A stretch of DNA of 64,000 nucleotides from Phormidium tenue FACHB-1050 (GCF_014696925.1 NZ_JACJQY010000005.1:149717-213716), one strand, 5' to 3'; counted from the first letter of the stretch, positions 44,741 through 54,129 are shown. Translations and numbers: made by a program. The notes: generated from the letters alone by a model not told the origin.

Positions 44741-47700
44741 ATGACTGCCTCACCACAGCAGTATTTGCGCCTTGATCTTGAGATAGCAGTTCCCTATAGC
44801 GTTGTCCTTGATGGATTGGATGCTTGGTTTGAATGGGATCTGATATCTGAAGTGGATTTTAAATGGCGCAATAGTCGCAGTTCGGCAAATCGTTTAACGG
44901 TTGTGGCGATTCAAAATGATTTGATTCTTCAAGGGCTAGATCTTTGGTTAGAGTTAGGATTAATCAAAGAGAAATCAGTAAAACTAATTTGTGAGACTCG
45001 CTTTGTTTGCGACATTAAGGCAAATGTTACAAACAAAACGATCGCTAGTAGAGATTTACCAATTGCGGAACCAAAGCGCCAACCTGCCAATATTTCGGGT
45101 TCGCGATTACCGCGATCGCCTATTGAGCAGATACCGATAAAACCCAAAGCACCTCAAGAACCTAGTAAAGTCGCGCAAACGGTGCGATCGCTACTATCAG
45201 AATTCAGCACCATGTGGTTGCTATTTTTGGGCGTGTTTTTGGTGGTGGTTTCATCGGGATTACTAGCGGCTAGTCAATGGGATAATTTTTCGCCCCAAAT
45301 CCAGTATTTGTTGTTGTTGGCTTATACGCTGGGATTTTTTGGTGTGAGTTTCTGGACGAGCAAGAATGAACGTCTGCGAATGACCACTCGCGCTTTGCAA
45401 TTAGTGACATTGCTCCTAGTCCCCGCTAATTTCTGGGCGATGGATGGTTTAGGGTTACTCAAAAATCCTGTGGGAATGGGAATTAGTGTGATCGCAGGTT
45501 GTTTACTTTCAGCGATCGCCGTTTTTCTATTACAAACATCCTTTACATTTCGCGAAACTCAAGCTTTATCTGAGGACGCATCCACTAATCAAAAGAAAAA
45601 AAGCACCAAAAGACAACTTAGCCAAATCTCAGTTTTAGTGATTTTGTTACTGGGTTGGCTACATCTGGGTTGGTTTCTATCCCCATACTATCCATTAATT
45701 GCTGTCTATTTGGGCATCAGTGGGATTGCAATTTCAACTTTTCTAAATCGTCGTCAAAGCTTAAATACTGCCGACAGTTCGACATTTCCCCTTGCGCTGA
45801 TTACGGGTGCTTATAGTACAGTCTTGTTGATTAGTCGGGCGCTTTTATTTGGGAATGTTTCTGTTTTTAAATTAGGTTTAGCTTTTGGGGTTTGTGGCTG
45901 GGTTCTAGTGCAAATTACGAACAAAGCAGAAAAGTTGCGATCGCCTTCTGAAGCCTCAAATTTAACTACCTCAAATCCATCCAATCTGTCATTTCAGGCG
46001 AATTTAGGCAAAGTTTTGCTAGGTTTAGGTTGGCTAGTGTCAGTTTGGGATCAATATCCTTGGCAAACCTTGACGATTAGTTTATTAATTGCATGGATAC
46101 TCAGCGATCGCCTGATCAAACTAGAGCAAACCATTGATTTAACCTATTTATTTTTGTGGGGCTTGCAAACTCTTTGGTTAGGTCAAAGGCTAATTCCTGC
46201 TGCTTGGAAAGAAACTTCCGTACAACAATTAATAGCATTCTTCCAAACTCAATCTGAAATTAATTTGATTGGCATTTGCCTATTTCCCTATCTGATTATG
46301 ACTTTGATTGTCGCCGCAATTTATCGCGATCGCCAAAAGTTGCATCTAGCCAATACTGCGGAATTACTTGCTCTCGGATTTGGTGTGTTGCTGACTATTC
46401 TGAGTTTTGGTTATCCGCTACCGATATTTGTCAACCTATCGCTTTCAGCCGTCACGCTCTTAATAGTCCAAGCAAGGCGATCGCCTGTTAGTAAAGATCT
46501 GCATAGTCTAGTTTATTTCGCCCATATCGTTAGTCTCAGTGCAATTATCTCAGGGATTTTCTTCTTCACTCGTTCCACTGAGATATTTGCATGGGTTGGC
46601 TTTCTACTGGTCACAATGGTGATTGAATGGAGTGCAGTTTTAGTGATTGGAAAGTTTAGCCCTCACGCCCAGCCCCTCTCCCAAGTGGCGAAGGGAGAAA
46701 GAAATCAAGTCCAGATTCACTCTGCAAGTGAATCTCCTGAAAACATCTTGCCCCCCTCTTCCTCTGGGAGAGGGGCTGGGGGTGAGGGCATTCTACCCAC
46801 TGAGAGATTGTCTAAGGGCAATCTCCATCTACAAGCATGGCGCGATAGCGCATGGCATATTGGCGCAAGTTTAGCCGCCCTTAGCTATATCTTGCTCTGG
46901 AATGCTCCATTTTCAGGACAAGGTGATAACAGAGAATTACTATTTTTAACCAGTTCTTGGGGTGTGGCTTGGTTAAGCGTACCTTTGTCTTTAACCTTTT
47001 TAGGAACTTGGCGCGAATTTGCCGATCGCGATTTGGCAATCAGATTGAGCATTGCAGGACTCGCGATCGCCCAGTTCTTAACATGGCAAGGTGATGGCTC
47101 GCGTTTGATTGGTTTAGGTGTTGCCTTTGCCCTGATGCTAGTGAATACACGCCGCAGCAAATCGCTCCTCACCGCTTTTAATACCGTCGGTTATGGTCTA
47201 TTATTTATCGCCTTTTTACTGTGGCAATTCAAATCTAATGATGGCTCAACAGCCCAGTTTATCTTCTGGACTAATGGCATGGTTTTCAGTGCCATTTTGC
47301 TATATGTTCTCAATCATTGGCTCAAATATCGCCGCGATCGCCAAGTTCCTAATCTCAATTTATCCTTAAATCAATCCTATTCACAAGCCTTTGATATTTG
47401 GTCAGCTTTAATTTCGGCGGCAGTTCTGATTTTACAAACCTATTTAGCTGTTCTTGTTTTTGGCTTCAATGGTGATGACCAACTATTTATAAATCTGCTG
47501 CCTAGTACAATTTTGGTCACCCTAGGACTGATTTATCGAATCTGGCAATCCACAGCGAAAGTTCCTTTTTGGGCAGAATGGGGAGTTGCATGGAGTGTGG
47601 AACTGCTAACCTCAGGGGCGATCGCAGTTACTAATGGCTCGGCACTTGAACTAGCGATCGCCAATATTGCCTTGGGCTTTATCACCCAACTAGGTGGAGA

Positions 47701-49180
47701 TTGGTGGATGCAACGCTCAGGTAAAAATGAATATCCTCGCAGTTGGGATGTCATTCCCTTGATTTACGGTGTGATGGGTTCGCTATTGAGAATCGGCAAC
47801 TTTAGCAGTCTTACAGGTTTATTCTCGCTGAGTACATCCCTCATCGGTATTGGTATCGGGCGCAGAGCTTCTCAATCCAATCCTATGTTCAAAGCACTTA
47901 CCTATTTGTCAATGGTAGTAGCGACTTTTTCCGCCTATGAGTTACTTTTCTATCAAATGGTGTCCCGTTCTCAAGGTGGTAGCCTTGGCGATGGCTTGGT
48001 GATTCTCGCGACCTTAGGTTGTGCGATCGCCTATGCCTACAAACTCTTTGTCAACGGGATTGCGCCATATTTAAGACTTTCTATCCGAGAGATTGGTATT
48101 TCAGCTCATTTACATTGGGCTGCTAGCGCTATCTTTTTGTTATGGGGAAGCTTCTTGAATCCATCGGTTACGGGTGGTTTACTTGGTGGAGGGATTGGAA
48201 CTGCGCTAACAGTCTATGCGATCGCCGAGGGGAAGAGATCCCCCCTAGCCCCCCTTGTAAAGGGGGGAATAGATTCAGGTTCCTTTATAAAGCGGGGAAT
48301 AGATCAAGTCCCCCTTTATAAGGGGGATTTAGGGGGATCAGATCTCTGGGTTTATACAGGGATAACTACCGCGATTGGCGCGATCGCCTATTTTATTTAC
48401 TTTGCCTTCCCTAATCCTTGGTTGATTGCGAACTTCATTCAGCCCTATGCGGCGGCGATCGCCTGTATCGTGACAACAATGCTCTATCTGCCAGATTGGG
48501 AAGAATGGGGCTGGGCAGAACGTCCTTGGCATAACTCTGCTTTTCTATTGCCGTTGATCTTTATATTTATGACCCAACAGGCGATCTCCACACCTTGCCT
48601 GATCATCGTTGGTGTTTTCTACGCCATCTATGCCAAAGTTCAAGACCAAATCCGTGCTACCTACATCACGGTGTTTCTATGGAATTGGGCAGTTTTCCAT
48701 TATGTCTCTTTAATTGGATCGCCCAGTTTCGATATCAATACGATGATCCATGTGGCGGCGATTGGCTTCTCTGGACTATATTTTGCTCAAGTCGAACCCA
48801 ACCTGCGATCGCCTAATACTAAAGCCCTCCGCCATGCCTTTCGAGTTCTCTTAAGCGGTGGCATGGGGCTAGTTGCCTTTCTTTATTCCTTTTCTAATAC
48901 TACGATTGCGCTCTCAACTTGGGGCTTGAGTGCTGCCTTTATCATGGCAGGACTAGCTTTTCGGGTCAGAGCCTATCTCTTTATGGGAACGTTCACGTTT
49001 ATTTTGTTGGTAATCACCCAAGCGGTTCTTTTAGTGACTCAATATTCTTTCTTAATGTGGGCGCTTGGTATTATCGCAGGGATTGGATTCATTCTGGTTG
49101 CTGCTAATTTTGAAGTCAGACGCGATCGCATTTTGGCATTGTTTCGCAATGTGGCGATCGAGTTGGAAGCTTGGGAGTAA
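44741..49180 (+). CDS. Very large polytopic membrane protein (DUF2157/DUF2339-like), unknown function
   Basis: 1479 aa from ATG 44741; a TTG five codons earlier is possible. Residues 1-150 are soluble and polar, the rest has a great many hydrophobic segments (thirty or more), as in large cyanobacterial integral proteins of unknown role. Two stretches break the pattern: about 645-690 (GRGAGGEG) and about 1165-1205 (SPLAPLVKGG, VPLYKGDLGG). Both are translated intergenic repeats inserted in frame, in predicted loops. No catalytic motif was recognised. Confidence 0.8.
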   Translation: MTASPQQYLRLDLEIAVPYSVVLDGLDAWFEWDLISEVDFKWRNSRSSANRLTVVAIQNDLILQGLDLWLELGLIKEKSVKLICETRFVCDIKANVTNKTIASRDLPIAEPKRQPANISGSRLPRSPIEQIPIKPKAPQEPSKVAQTVRSLLSEFSTMWLLFLGVFLVVVSSGLLAASQWDNFSPQIQYLLLLAYTLGFFGVSFWTSKNERLRMTTRALQLVTLLLVPANFWAMDGLGLLKNPVGMGISVIAGCLLSAIAVFLLQTSFTFRETQALSEDASTNQKKKSTKRQLSQISVLVILLLGWLHLGWFLSPYYPLIAVYLGISGIAISTFLNRRQSLNTADSSTFPLALITGAYSTVLLISRALLFGNVSVFKLGLAFGVCGWVLVQITNKAEKLRSPSEASNLTTSNPSNLSFQANLGKVLLGLGWLVSVWDQYPWQTLTISLLIAWILSDRLIKLEQTIDLTYLFLWGLQTLWLGQRLIPAAWKETSVQQLIAFFQTQSEINLIGICLFPYLIMTLIVAAIYRDRQKLHLANTAELLALGFGVLLTILSFGYPLPIFVNLSLSAVTLLIVQARRSPVSKDLHSLVYFAHIVSLSAIISGIFFFTRSTEIFAWVGFLLVTMVIEWSAVLVIGKFSPHAQPLSQVAKGERNQVQIHSASESPENILPPSSSGRGAGGEGILPTERLSKGNLHLQAWRDSAWHIGASLAALSYILLWNAPFSGQGDNRELLFLTSSWGVAWLSVPLSLTFLGTWREFADRDLAIRLSIAGLAIAQFLTWQGDGSRLIGLGVAFALMLVNTRRSKSLLTAFNTVGYGLLFIAFLLWQFKSNDGSTAQFIFWTNGMVFSAILLYVLNHWLKYRRDRQVPNLNLSLNQSYSQAFDIWSALISAAVLILQTYLAVLVFGFNGDDQLFINLLPSTILVTLGLIYRIWQSTAKVPFWAEWGVAWSVELLTSGAIAVTNGSALELAIANIALGFITQLGGDWWMQRSGKNEYPRSWDVIPLIYGVMGSLLRIGNFSSLTGLFSLSTSLIGIGIGRRASQSNPMFKALTYLSMVVATFSAYELLFYQMVSRSQGGSLGDGLVILATLGCAIAYAYKLFVNGIAPYLRLSIREIGISAHLHWAASAIFLLWGSFLNPSVTGGLLGGGIGTALTVYAIAEGKRSPLAPLVKGGIDSGSFIKRGIDQVPLYKGDLGGSDLWVYTGITTAIGAIAYFIYFAFPNPWLIANFIQPYAAAIACIVTTMLYLPDWEEWGWAERPWHNSAFLLPLIFIFMTQQAISTPCLIIVGVFYAIYAKVQDQIRATYITVFLWNWAVFHYVSLIGSPSFDINTMIHVAAIGFSGLYFAQVEPNLRSPNTKALRHAFRVLLSGGMGLVAFLYSFSNTTIALSTWGLSAAFIMAGLAFRVRAYLFMGTFTFILLVITQAVLLVTQYSFLMWALGIIAGIGFILVAANFEVRRDRILALFRNVAIELEAWE
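46662..46794. repeat. Dispersed repeat inserted in frame in the giant membrane protein gene
   Basis: CCCTCACGCCCAGCCCCTCT at the left end is nearly the reverse complement of AGAGGGGCTGGGGGTGAGGG at the right end. This pair is a common intergenic repeat in cyanobacteria. Here it adds about 44 codons without a stop. Confidence 0.75.
48230..48345. repeat. Second dispersed repeat inserted in frame in the same gene
   Basis: ATCCCCCCTAGCCCCCCTTG...GGGGGATTTAGGGGGATC, with further CCCCCTTTATAAGGGGG inside. It encodes SPLAPLVKGG and LYKGDLGG, peptides typical of translated copies of this repeat. Confidence 0.75.
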
Positions 49181-49262
49181 GTGAATTTAGTAGAGATCGC
49201 CTATTCTTACAAATTTTCCTTGAGTTAAACCTCACGGTAGATCAGGTGTTTAAATCAAGTTT

Positions 49263-49841
49263 TTACAATAAATCTTCCCAATTAAAATTAAATTCAGGGA
49301 AAGTATTCATCGCTAAAGTATCACCCTGTTCATAGCGCTGCATTCGCTTATAGCCCGATGAAGAAGGCTGTGTATAGCCTTCAATAATTTGTTGATTTAC
49401 ATCAAATAACCACATTTCAGGAATACCATTGACAGCATATAGAGGCATCTTCACATCACGGTCATAGGCAATCGTGCTGTCGGCAACTTCGATAATCAAC
49501 AAAATATCCTCTGGTGTTGGCAAAGCGCTAGCATAAAAATCATCGCGCCATTTGAGTATGGCAAGATCTGGTTGAGGCTCTGAATAATTTCTAAGGATAA
49601 TGGGATTTTGCGTCCAGATAAATGCCCGATCACCCAATTTTACTTGAAACAATCTTGCTGTTTTTGCCACACAAACCGCGTGTTTGATGCCAATCGGGGA
49701 CATTTCTCTAATTTCTCCATTAATTAACTCGTAGCGATCACCGACCGTAAAAACACCTGCTTCGTGCATGAGGTGATATTGCTGCACTGTAAATTTATGG
49801 ATATTGCTGGTAAAACTTGGTGTCACTATTTGGGCTGTCAT
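49263..49841 (-). CDS. Uma2-family PD-(D/E)XK nuclease-like protein
   Basis: 192 aa. The family core is present: YELINGEIREMSP, EPQPDLAILKWRDD, ILLIIEVADSTIAYDRDVK with E and xK at catalytic spacing, then YAVNGIPEMWLFDV. Such genes are abundant in cyanobacteria and often spread singly; biological role unsettled. Confidence 0.85.
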   Translation of the reverse strand: MTAQIVTPSFTSNIHKFTVQQYHLMHEAGVFTVGDRYELINGEIREMSPIGIKHAVCVAKTARLFQVKLGDRAFIWTQNPIILRNYSEPQPDLAILKWRDDFYASALPTPEDILLIIEVADSTIAYDRDVKMPLYAVNGIPEMWLFDVNQQIIEGYTQPSSSGYKRMQRYEQGDTLAMNTFPEFNFNWEDLL

Positions 49842-50008
49842 CGTATTTCACCTAAATTTTGGGGCAAAGCACAATATGTAATTCGCACATTTCAATTATG
49901 GCAAATATAGCGATCGCTTGAAATCACTTGAATATGTGGTGAAAGGCTAGTCTGGTATTTTTGCGGAAGCGCAAGCCAAAGGAGAAAGCTAATGATGATG
50001 AGGAGATC

Positions 50009-50194
50009 GCATCATTGGCGATAAGTCAGGATGCCAGAACGCTGATTAGTGGCAGTTGGTATGAGACGCTCAAATGTTGGAATATCACCACGGGGCAATG
50101 AATCCGTCCTTACGAAGGCATGATTATTGATGGCGTAGCAAATCTAACTGAAGCGCAGTTCGCAACATTAAAGGCTTTGGGTGCAAATGCATGA
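50009..50194 (+). pseudogene. Relic of a WD40-repeat gene 3' end
   Basis: Frame 1 (50009-50101) reads ASLAISQDARTLISGSW, then LKCWNITTGQ and stop, a recognisable single WD40 blade. A second frame (about 50108-50194) reads RPYEGMIIDGVANLTEAQ and LKALGANA then stop, the usual tail of large cyanobacterial WD40 or pentapeptide proteins. The two halves are frameshifted and no start or upstream gene body remains. The rest of the gap 49842-50215 shows nothing else. Confidence 0.6.
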
Positions 50195-50215
50195 GCATCT
50201 ATTGGACTATATATA

Positions 50216-50848
50216 TCAATTTTCGTAATTGCGTCTTGCTTTGTTAGCTTCATTGCGGAGAGCATCAAGGCGTTTTTCGATTAATGTACGCGATCGCCCC
50301 TTAGACGCATCACTGAGCATAATCTTCAGCGCACTACCCAAACTCTTGTACGCCGCAGGCAAAGGATAACCATTCCGCACCGCCAGACGAATAGCGCCTT
50401 GGTCAGCCTCGATCAAATTACGAATATCTTTCTTACTAGTCCCCTTGCGCCATAGCTGAAACCCAGCCACACCACAAATACCGAGCGCAAGCACAAATAG
50501 CAACCCATTTTGAACCCAAAGCTCTCCAACTGCACCACCTAAGCCGATCGCTAGCGCCGCTACTTCCCAGCCATCCTTTGGCACTGCATCATTTTGAATA
50601 CGTGCGACCTCATGCCAATACAGGAGATTGCGCTGATCCTCAGCCATCCGTTCCCAGCGCACCATATCGACTAAAATTACCACCTCATCGCCACCAGCTT
50701 CTTCACAAGCAATTAGTGGCGGACGGACACCATCGGCGTTAAGTACTTTTACCCAAGCCTGTAACTCTGGGGGTAGCAAGTCTTGCAAACGACGGATTTC
50801 AGTTCGAGCAAAGGTATTTCGGAGGGAGGAAGAAGTTGGAGATGGCAT
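50216..50848 (-). CDS. DUF3318 membrane protein
   Basis: 210 aa. QDLLPPELQAWVKVL, YWHEVARIQNDAVPKDGWE and AIGLGGAVGELWVQNGLL are strongly conserved in a cyanobacterial family of unknown function. Two hydrophobic spans at about 98-115 and 120-135, and a basic C-terminal coil. The HE in WHEVAR is reminiscent of metalloproteases but no HExxH is formed. Confidence 0.75.
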   Translation of the reverse strand: MPSPTSSSLRNTFARTEIRRLQDLLPPELQAWVKVLNADGVRPPLIACEEAGGDEVVILVDMVRWERMAEDQRNLLYWHEVARIQNDAVPKDGWEVAALAIGLGGAVGELWVQNGLLFVLALGICGVAGFQLWRKGTSKKDIRNLIEADQGAIRLAVRNGYPLPAAYKSLGSALKIMLSDASKGRSRTLIEKRLDALRNEANKARRNYEN

Positions 50849-51211
50849 GAATCTTCGTCAAAGTTCAGAATTTTGAGGGACTTATTGCTAAATCTAGATT
50901 TTAGTATAAGTTTTAACTACTTGCACTTTTGATTAGATTATTACAACTAAAAAGTTATCTTCAGATTATAGGCTTTATAAGTTCTGTGTGAGCTTACTAA
51001 AAATGCCACATTGTAACTAAGTAAGAAAGATTAATTATTCGTAGGTTGTGTTAGAGGAACGTAACGCATCAATAAAAAAGTTCGCAAAATCCTCATTGAT
51101 ATAGCAATGATAGTTGAAGAAAAGTAAAGAAATATAGTGGATAATTGCGTAGTATTGATATATAGTTATTATTCTTAACATAAATAAATATTATCACTTT
51201 AAATTTTCATA
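50849..51211. other. Gap upstream of frp
   Basis: 363 bases. One recognisable word, TAGGTTGTGTTAGAGGAACG with TAACGC after it (near 51042), is a fragment of a common cyanobacterial intergenic repeat. Otherwise AT-rich promoter space; no gene seen. Confidence 0.4.
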
Positions 51212-51538
51212 ATGCAATTAATTAATTCTGAGTGGACAATAACTGAAGAAGAAGTAGCTAGAAAAGCTTTTGATATTGCCTATAAGCGAGAAATTAGTTC
51301 TCTGATCGATTCAGTCCGTTACAAAGCTAGCAATTTAGCTGAAATTGATGACATGTGGCGTTTGCACGACTTTTTAAGTGTGAAGCGTCATGAAGTCGAT
51401 GGTCGATATGACTATCACTTGCCCATGCTAGTTTTTGTGTTTGCAGGATTAGTTAAGGATGGCTGGTTGAACCTGAGTGAATTGGAAGGTTTAAATACCG
51501 ATAAAATCGCCAAGATTGCAGCACTTGCATGTATGTAA
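51212..51538 (+). CDS. frp: Fluorescence recovery protein
   Basis: 108 aa, the FRP length. WTITEEEVARKAFDIAYKRE and WRLHDFLSVKRHEVDGRYD match FRP, including the residues WxLHDFLSxKRHExDGKYD needed to bind OCP, and FVFAGLVKDGWL. FRP detaches active OCP from phycobilisomes and speeds its return to the orange form. It is upstream of ocp on the same strand, the reverse of the ocp-frp order in Synechocystis. Confidence 0.92.
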   Translation: MQLINSEWTITEEEVARKAFDIAYKREISSLIDSVRYKASNLAEIDDMWRLHDFLSVKRHEVDGRYDYHLPMLVFVFAGLVKDGWLNLSELEGLNTDKIAKIAALACM

Positions 51539-51553
51539 ACGATAAAAGAGAAT

Positions 51554-51604
51554 TTCTAAAAGATAGATTTTTATTAAGTTTTAATAAAAATCTATCTTTT
51601 AGAA
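51554..51604. terminator. Terminator of frp
   Basis: 24-bp perfect arms (starting TTCTAAAAGATAGATTTTT) around GTT, 16 bases after the frp stop. It separates frp from ocp transcription. Confidence 0.75.
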
Positions 51605-51762
51605 GAGCGATATCTATGTCTACCGACATAATTATTAGAATAAATCAAAATTTAAAAATGTGAAGGTGTCTCTTCATATTTGCTTTGTATATTTGATCAC
51701 AACACCTTAATAAACATGATAATTACTTTGCTCAGTCTAGTAACCGTCGTGTTTATTAAACC

Positions 51763-51818
51763 GTTTTACTTTGTTAAATAGATAATTTGTTAAGCGGATT
51801 AGTTTAACAAAGCAAAAC
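51763..51818. promoter_or_regulatory. Inverted repeat in the ocp upstream region
   Basis: GTTTTACTTTGTTAAA and TTTAACAAAGCAAAAC (15 of 16 pair) are separated by 24 bases, about 290 bases before ocp. The 569-base gap 51539-52107 holds this, the frp terminator and no gene. Candidate regulator site or leader stem. Confidence 0.45.
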
Positions 51819-52107
51819 TTAATATCTACCCTTAGAGGTTTTGTAAGTGTAAACACTGTATGAGTATATATATCTAAAGGAAATTCAAACATCATAGATA
51901 TACATAGTCATTGTTGTTCAGGCTACATCTAATTAAACGATTCTAGCGGAAACCTTTTGCTTACAAAGCTTGTAGCATCTTTTCTCGAATCTTTATACTA
52001 GATTTTAATTTTAATCTTAAGATTTTATATTCTTAAGTATAGAGCTAGCTTTTTCTGTATACGAAAGTACGAACTCAAATCATCATAGTTGAACCCAAAA
52101 AACACCC

Positions 52108-53067
52108 ATGACATACACAATTAACTCAGCCAGAAGCATTTTCCCTAGCACATTAGCAGCTGATGTTGTACCTGCTACCACAGCTCGGTTTAATCAACTT
52201 AGTCCTGAAGATCAACTCGCTTGGATTTGGTTTACTTACCTTGAGATGGGTAAGACTGTAACGATCGCTGCTCCAGGTGCTGCAAGTATGCAACTAGCTG
52301 AGTTGACCTTGAATGAAATCAAGAAAATGAGTTTTCAGCAACAAACTCAGGTTATGTGTGACTTGGCAAATCGTGCTGACACTCCTATTTGTCGGACTTA
52401 TGCAATCTGGTCTCAAAACATTAAACTAGGCTTCTGGTATCAACTGGGACAGTGGATGGAAGAAGGAATTGTTGCACCAATTCCCGAAGGTTACAAACTC
52501 TCGGCGAATGCTTCAGCAGTTTTGGAAACTCTTAAAGGTTTAGAGCCAGGACAACAAATCACAATTCTCCGTAATTCAGTTGTGGATATGGGTTATGACC
52601 CTAATAAATTGGGTGAATATACTCGCGTTGCTGAGCCAGTTGTAGCTCCACAAGAAATGTCTAAGCGCACTCAAGTAAGTATTGAAGGTGTAAACAACCC
52701 CACAATTCTGTCTTACATGAATAACATGAATGCCAATGACTTTGATGCTCTAATTGCTCTATTTCTCCCAGATGGTGCTTTACAGCCTCCTTTCCAGAGA
52801 CCAATTGTTGGTAAAGATGCAGTTCTGAGATTTTTTAAAGAAGAATGTCAAAATCTTGTGCTTGTGCCAGAAAAAGGTGTTTCTGAGCCAGCAGATGGTG
52901 GTTATACCCAAATCAAGATTACTGGTAAAGTGCAAACTCCTTGGTTCGGATCTGGCGTTGGCATGAATATTGCTTGGCGTTTTCTGCTTGATCCTGACAG
53001 CAAAATCTTCTTTGTAGCGATCGACTTGCTTGCATCTCCTAAAGAGTTACTGAACTTCGCTCGTTAG
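52108..53067 (+). CDS. ocp: Orange carotenoid protein
   Basis: 319 aa. Keto-carotenoid-binding photoreceptor that, once light-activated, quenches phycobilisome energy. An N-terminal helical domain (about 20-165) and a C-terminal NTF2-like domain (about 193-315). Pigment-site residues are all present: Y44, W110, and, two places on from Synechocystis numbering, Y203 and W290. The R155-E246 interdomain salt bridge and N104 are kept. The presence of frp beside it suggests the OCP1 type. A long upstream region precedes it. Confidence 0.97.
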   Translation: MTYTINSARSIFPSTLAADVVPATTARFNQLSPEDQLAWIWFTYLEMGKTVTIAAPGAASMQLAELTLNEIKKMSFQQQTQVMCDLANRADTPICRTYAIWSQNIKLGFWYQLGQWMEEGIVAPIPEGYKLSANASAVLETLKGLEPGQQITILRNSVVDMGYDPNKLGEYTRVAEPVVAPQEMSKRTQVSIEGVNNPTILSYMNNMNANDFDALIALFLPDGALQPPFQRPIVGKDAVLRFFKEECQNLVLVPEKGVSEPADGGYTQIKITGKVQTPWFGSGVGMNIAWRFLLDPDSKIFFVAIDLLASPKELLNFAR

Positions 53068-53078
53068 TTTTAGTTACA

Positions 53079-53118
53079 TTTTGAAAAAAGCCGCGCGATC
53101 GCGCGGCTTTTTTCAAAA
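53079..53118. terminator. Terminator of ocp, a HIP1-centred palindrome
   Basis: 40-bp perfect palindrome with 20-bp arms (TTTTGAAAAAAGCCGCGCGA). The octamer GCGATCGC sits exactly at its centre. Confidence 0.75.
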
Positions 53119-53155
53119 TTTCTTTGGGTAAAAAAAAAGTGCATAGCGCTGTAAT

Positions 53156-53902
53156 ATGCAAATGTTTATTTCACAACAAAAGGTATTGGTAGCGGATGAC
53201 TGGAGCGGATTACTAATAGCCATACTTATTATTGGTCTATGGTTTGTCAGCCTATTTGAACTACTCACAATTCCAATCTCAAATACTTCTTGGTTCTGGT
53301 TGATTAGCGCGGTTTTGGTACGGACTTATTTGCATACAGGATTATTTATTCTTGCCCATGATGCTATTCATGGCAATTTAGTTGCCCATAATCGCAATCT
53401 CAACCATCTGATAGGGCGATTTGCAGTTATTACCTATGGATTTTTATCCTACGACCTCTGTTTTAAAAATCATTTTAAACACCATCGCTCTCCTTCTCAA
53501 AGTAGCGATCCTGATTTTCATGGCAGTGCAGCTAACCCAGTACTTTGGTACTGCAAGTTCATTTATGAATATTTCCCAAGGCGATCGCTGATCATTTTTT
53601 TAGTAAATATGATCCTAATTGCTATTGTCTCAACAACAATTTTCCATACCCCATTGTCAAATTTGATATTTTTTGGACTGCTACCCCTAATTTTGAGTTC
53701 CTTGCAGTTGTTCTTTTTTGGTACTTACCTCCCCCACCACCAAGTTTACGGCAACCCTAATTTTTCTCCTCGTTTACAAAGTAGTTATGGCTCTAATCTA
53801 TGGTCATTTTTTAGCTGCTATAACTTTGGTCATTACCACTGGGAACATCATCAATATCCTAAAACCCCTTGGTATCGACTACCTCAAGCTCATAAAAACT
53901 AA
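53156..53902 (+). CDS. crtW: Beta-carotene ketolase (CrtW type)
   Basis: 248 aa; an ATG two codons later is possible. Integral-membrane di-iron oxygenase adding 4-keto groups, giving echinenone and canthaxanthin. Histidine motifs: FILAHDAIHGN (about 63-73), NHFKHHR (about 107-113), TYLPHHQ (about 192-198), FGHYHWEHHQYP (about 226-237). It directly follows ocp, whose pigment it makes. Confidence 0.92.
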   Translation: MQMFISQQKVLVADDWSGLLIAILIIGLWFVSLFELLTIPISNTSWFWLISAVLVRTYLHTGLFILAHDAIHGNLVAHNRNLNHLIGRFAVITYGFLSYDLCFKNHFKHHRSPSQSSDPDFHGSAANPVLWYCKFIYEYFPRRSLIIFLVNMILIAIVSTTIFHTPLSNLIFFGLLPLILSSLQLFFFGTYLPHHQVYGNPNFSPRLQSSYGSNLWSFFSCYNFGHYHWEHHQYPKTPWYRLPQAHKN

Positions 53903-53934
53903 GAAAGAGAGCTTTGCTCTCTTTCTTAGTTTTT
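53894..53934. terminator. Terminator containing the crtW stop
   Basis: 19-bp perfect arms (starting AAAAACTAAGAAAGAGAG) around TTT. The AAC TAA end of crtW lies in the left arm. Confidence 0.7.
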
Positions 53935-53938
53935 AGTC

Positions 53939-54018
53939 AAAAGATAAGGGTTGGCACAAAGAGCCAACCCTTATCTTTTAGAGTTTGATTTGTTCTAGCT
54001 ATTGCTTTCACTGCTATA
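53939..54018. repeat. Family B element, copy 4 (left end lost)
   Basis: Palindrome AAAAGATAAGGGTTGGC-7-GCCAACCCTTATCTTTT (53939-53979), then TTTGATTTGTTCTAGCTATT and CACTGCTATA. The left TIR is absent. Confidence 0.65.
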
Positions 54019-54060
54019 CCAGAGATTTATTGAAAGTGTTGCAAATCAACACTTTCAACA

Positions 54061-54101
54061 GCAATTCTCATTATGAAACCGATTTTTATAATTAGAATTG
54101 C
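54061..54101. repeat. Family C element, copy 3, internally deleted to TIRs only
   Basis: GCAATTCTCATTAT then GAAACCGATTT and ATAATTAGAATTGC. Both inner hairpins are gone. It sits between the two parts of another palindrome: TTATTGAAAGTGTTG and GCACTTTCAATAA. Confidence 0.7.
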
Positions 54102-54129
54102 TGCACTTTCAATAAAAACTATAAGAAGT

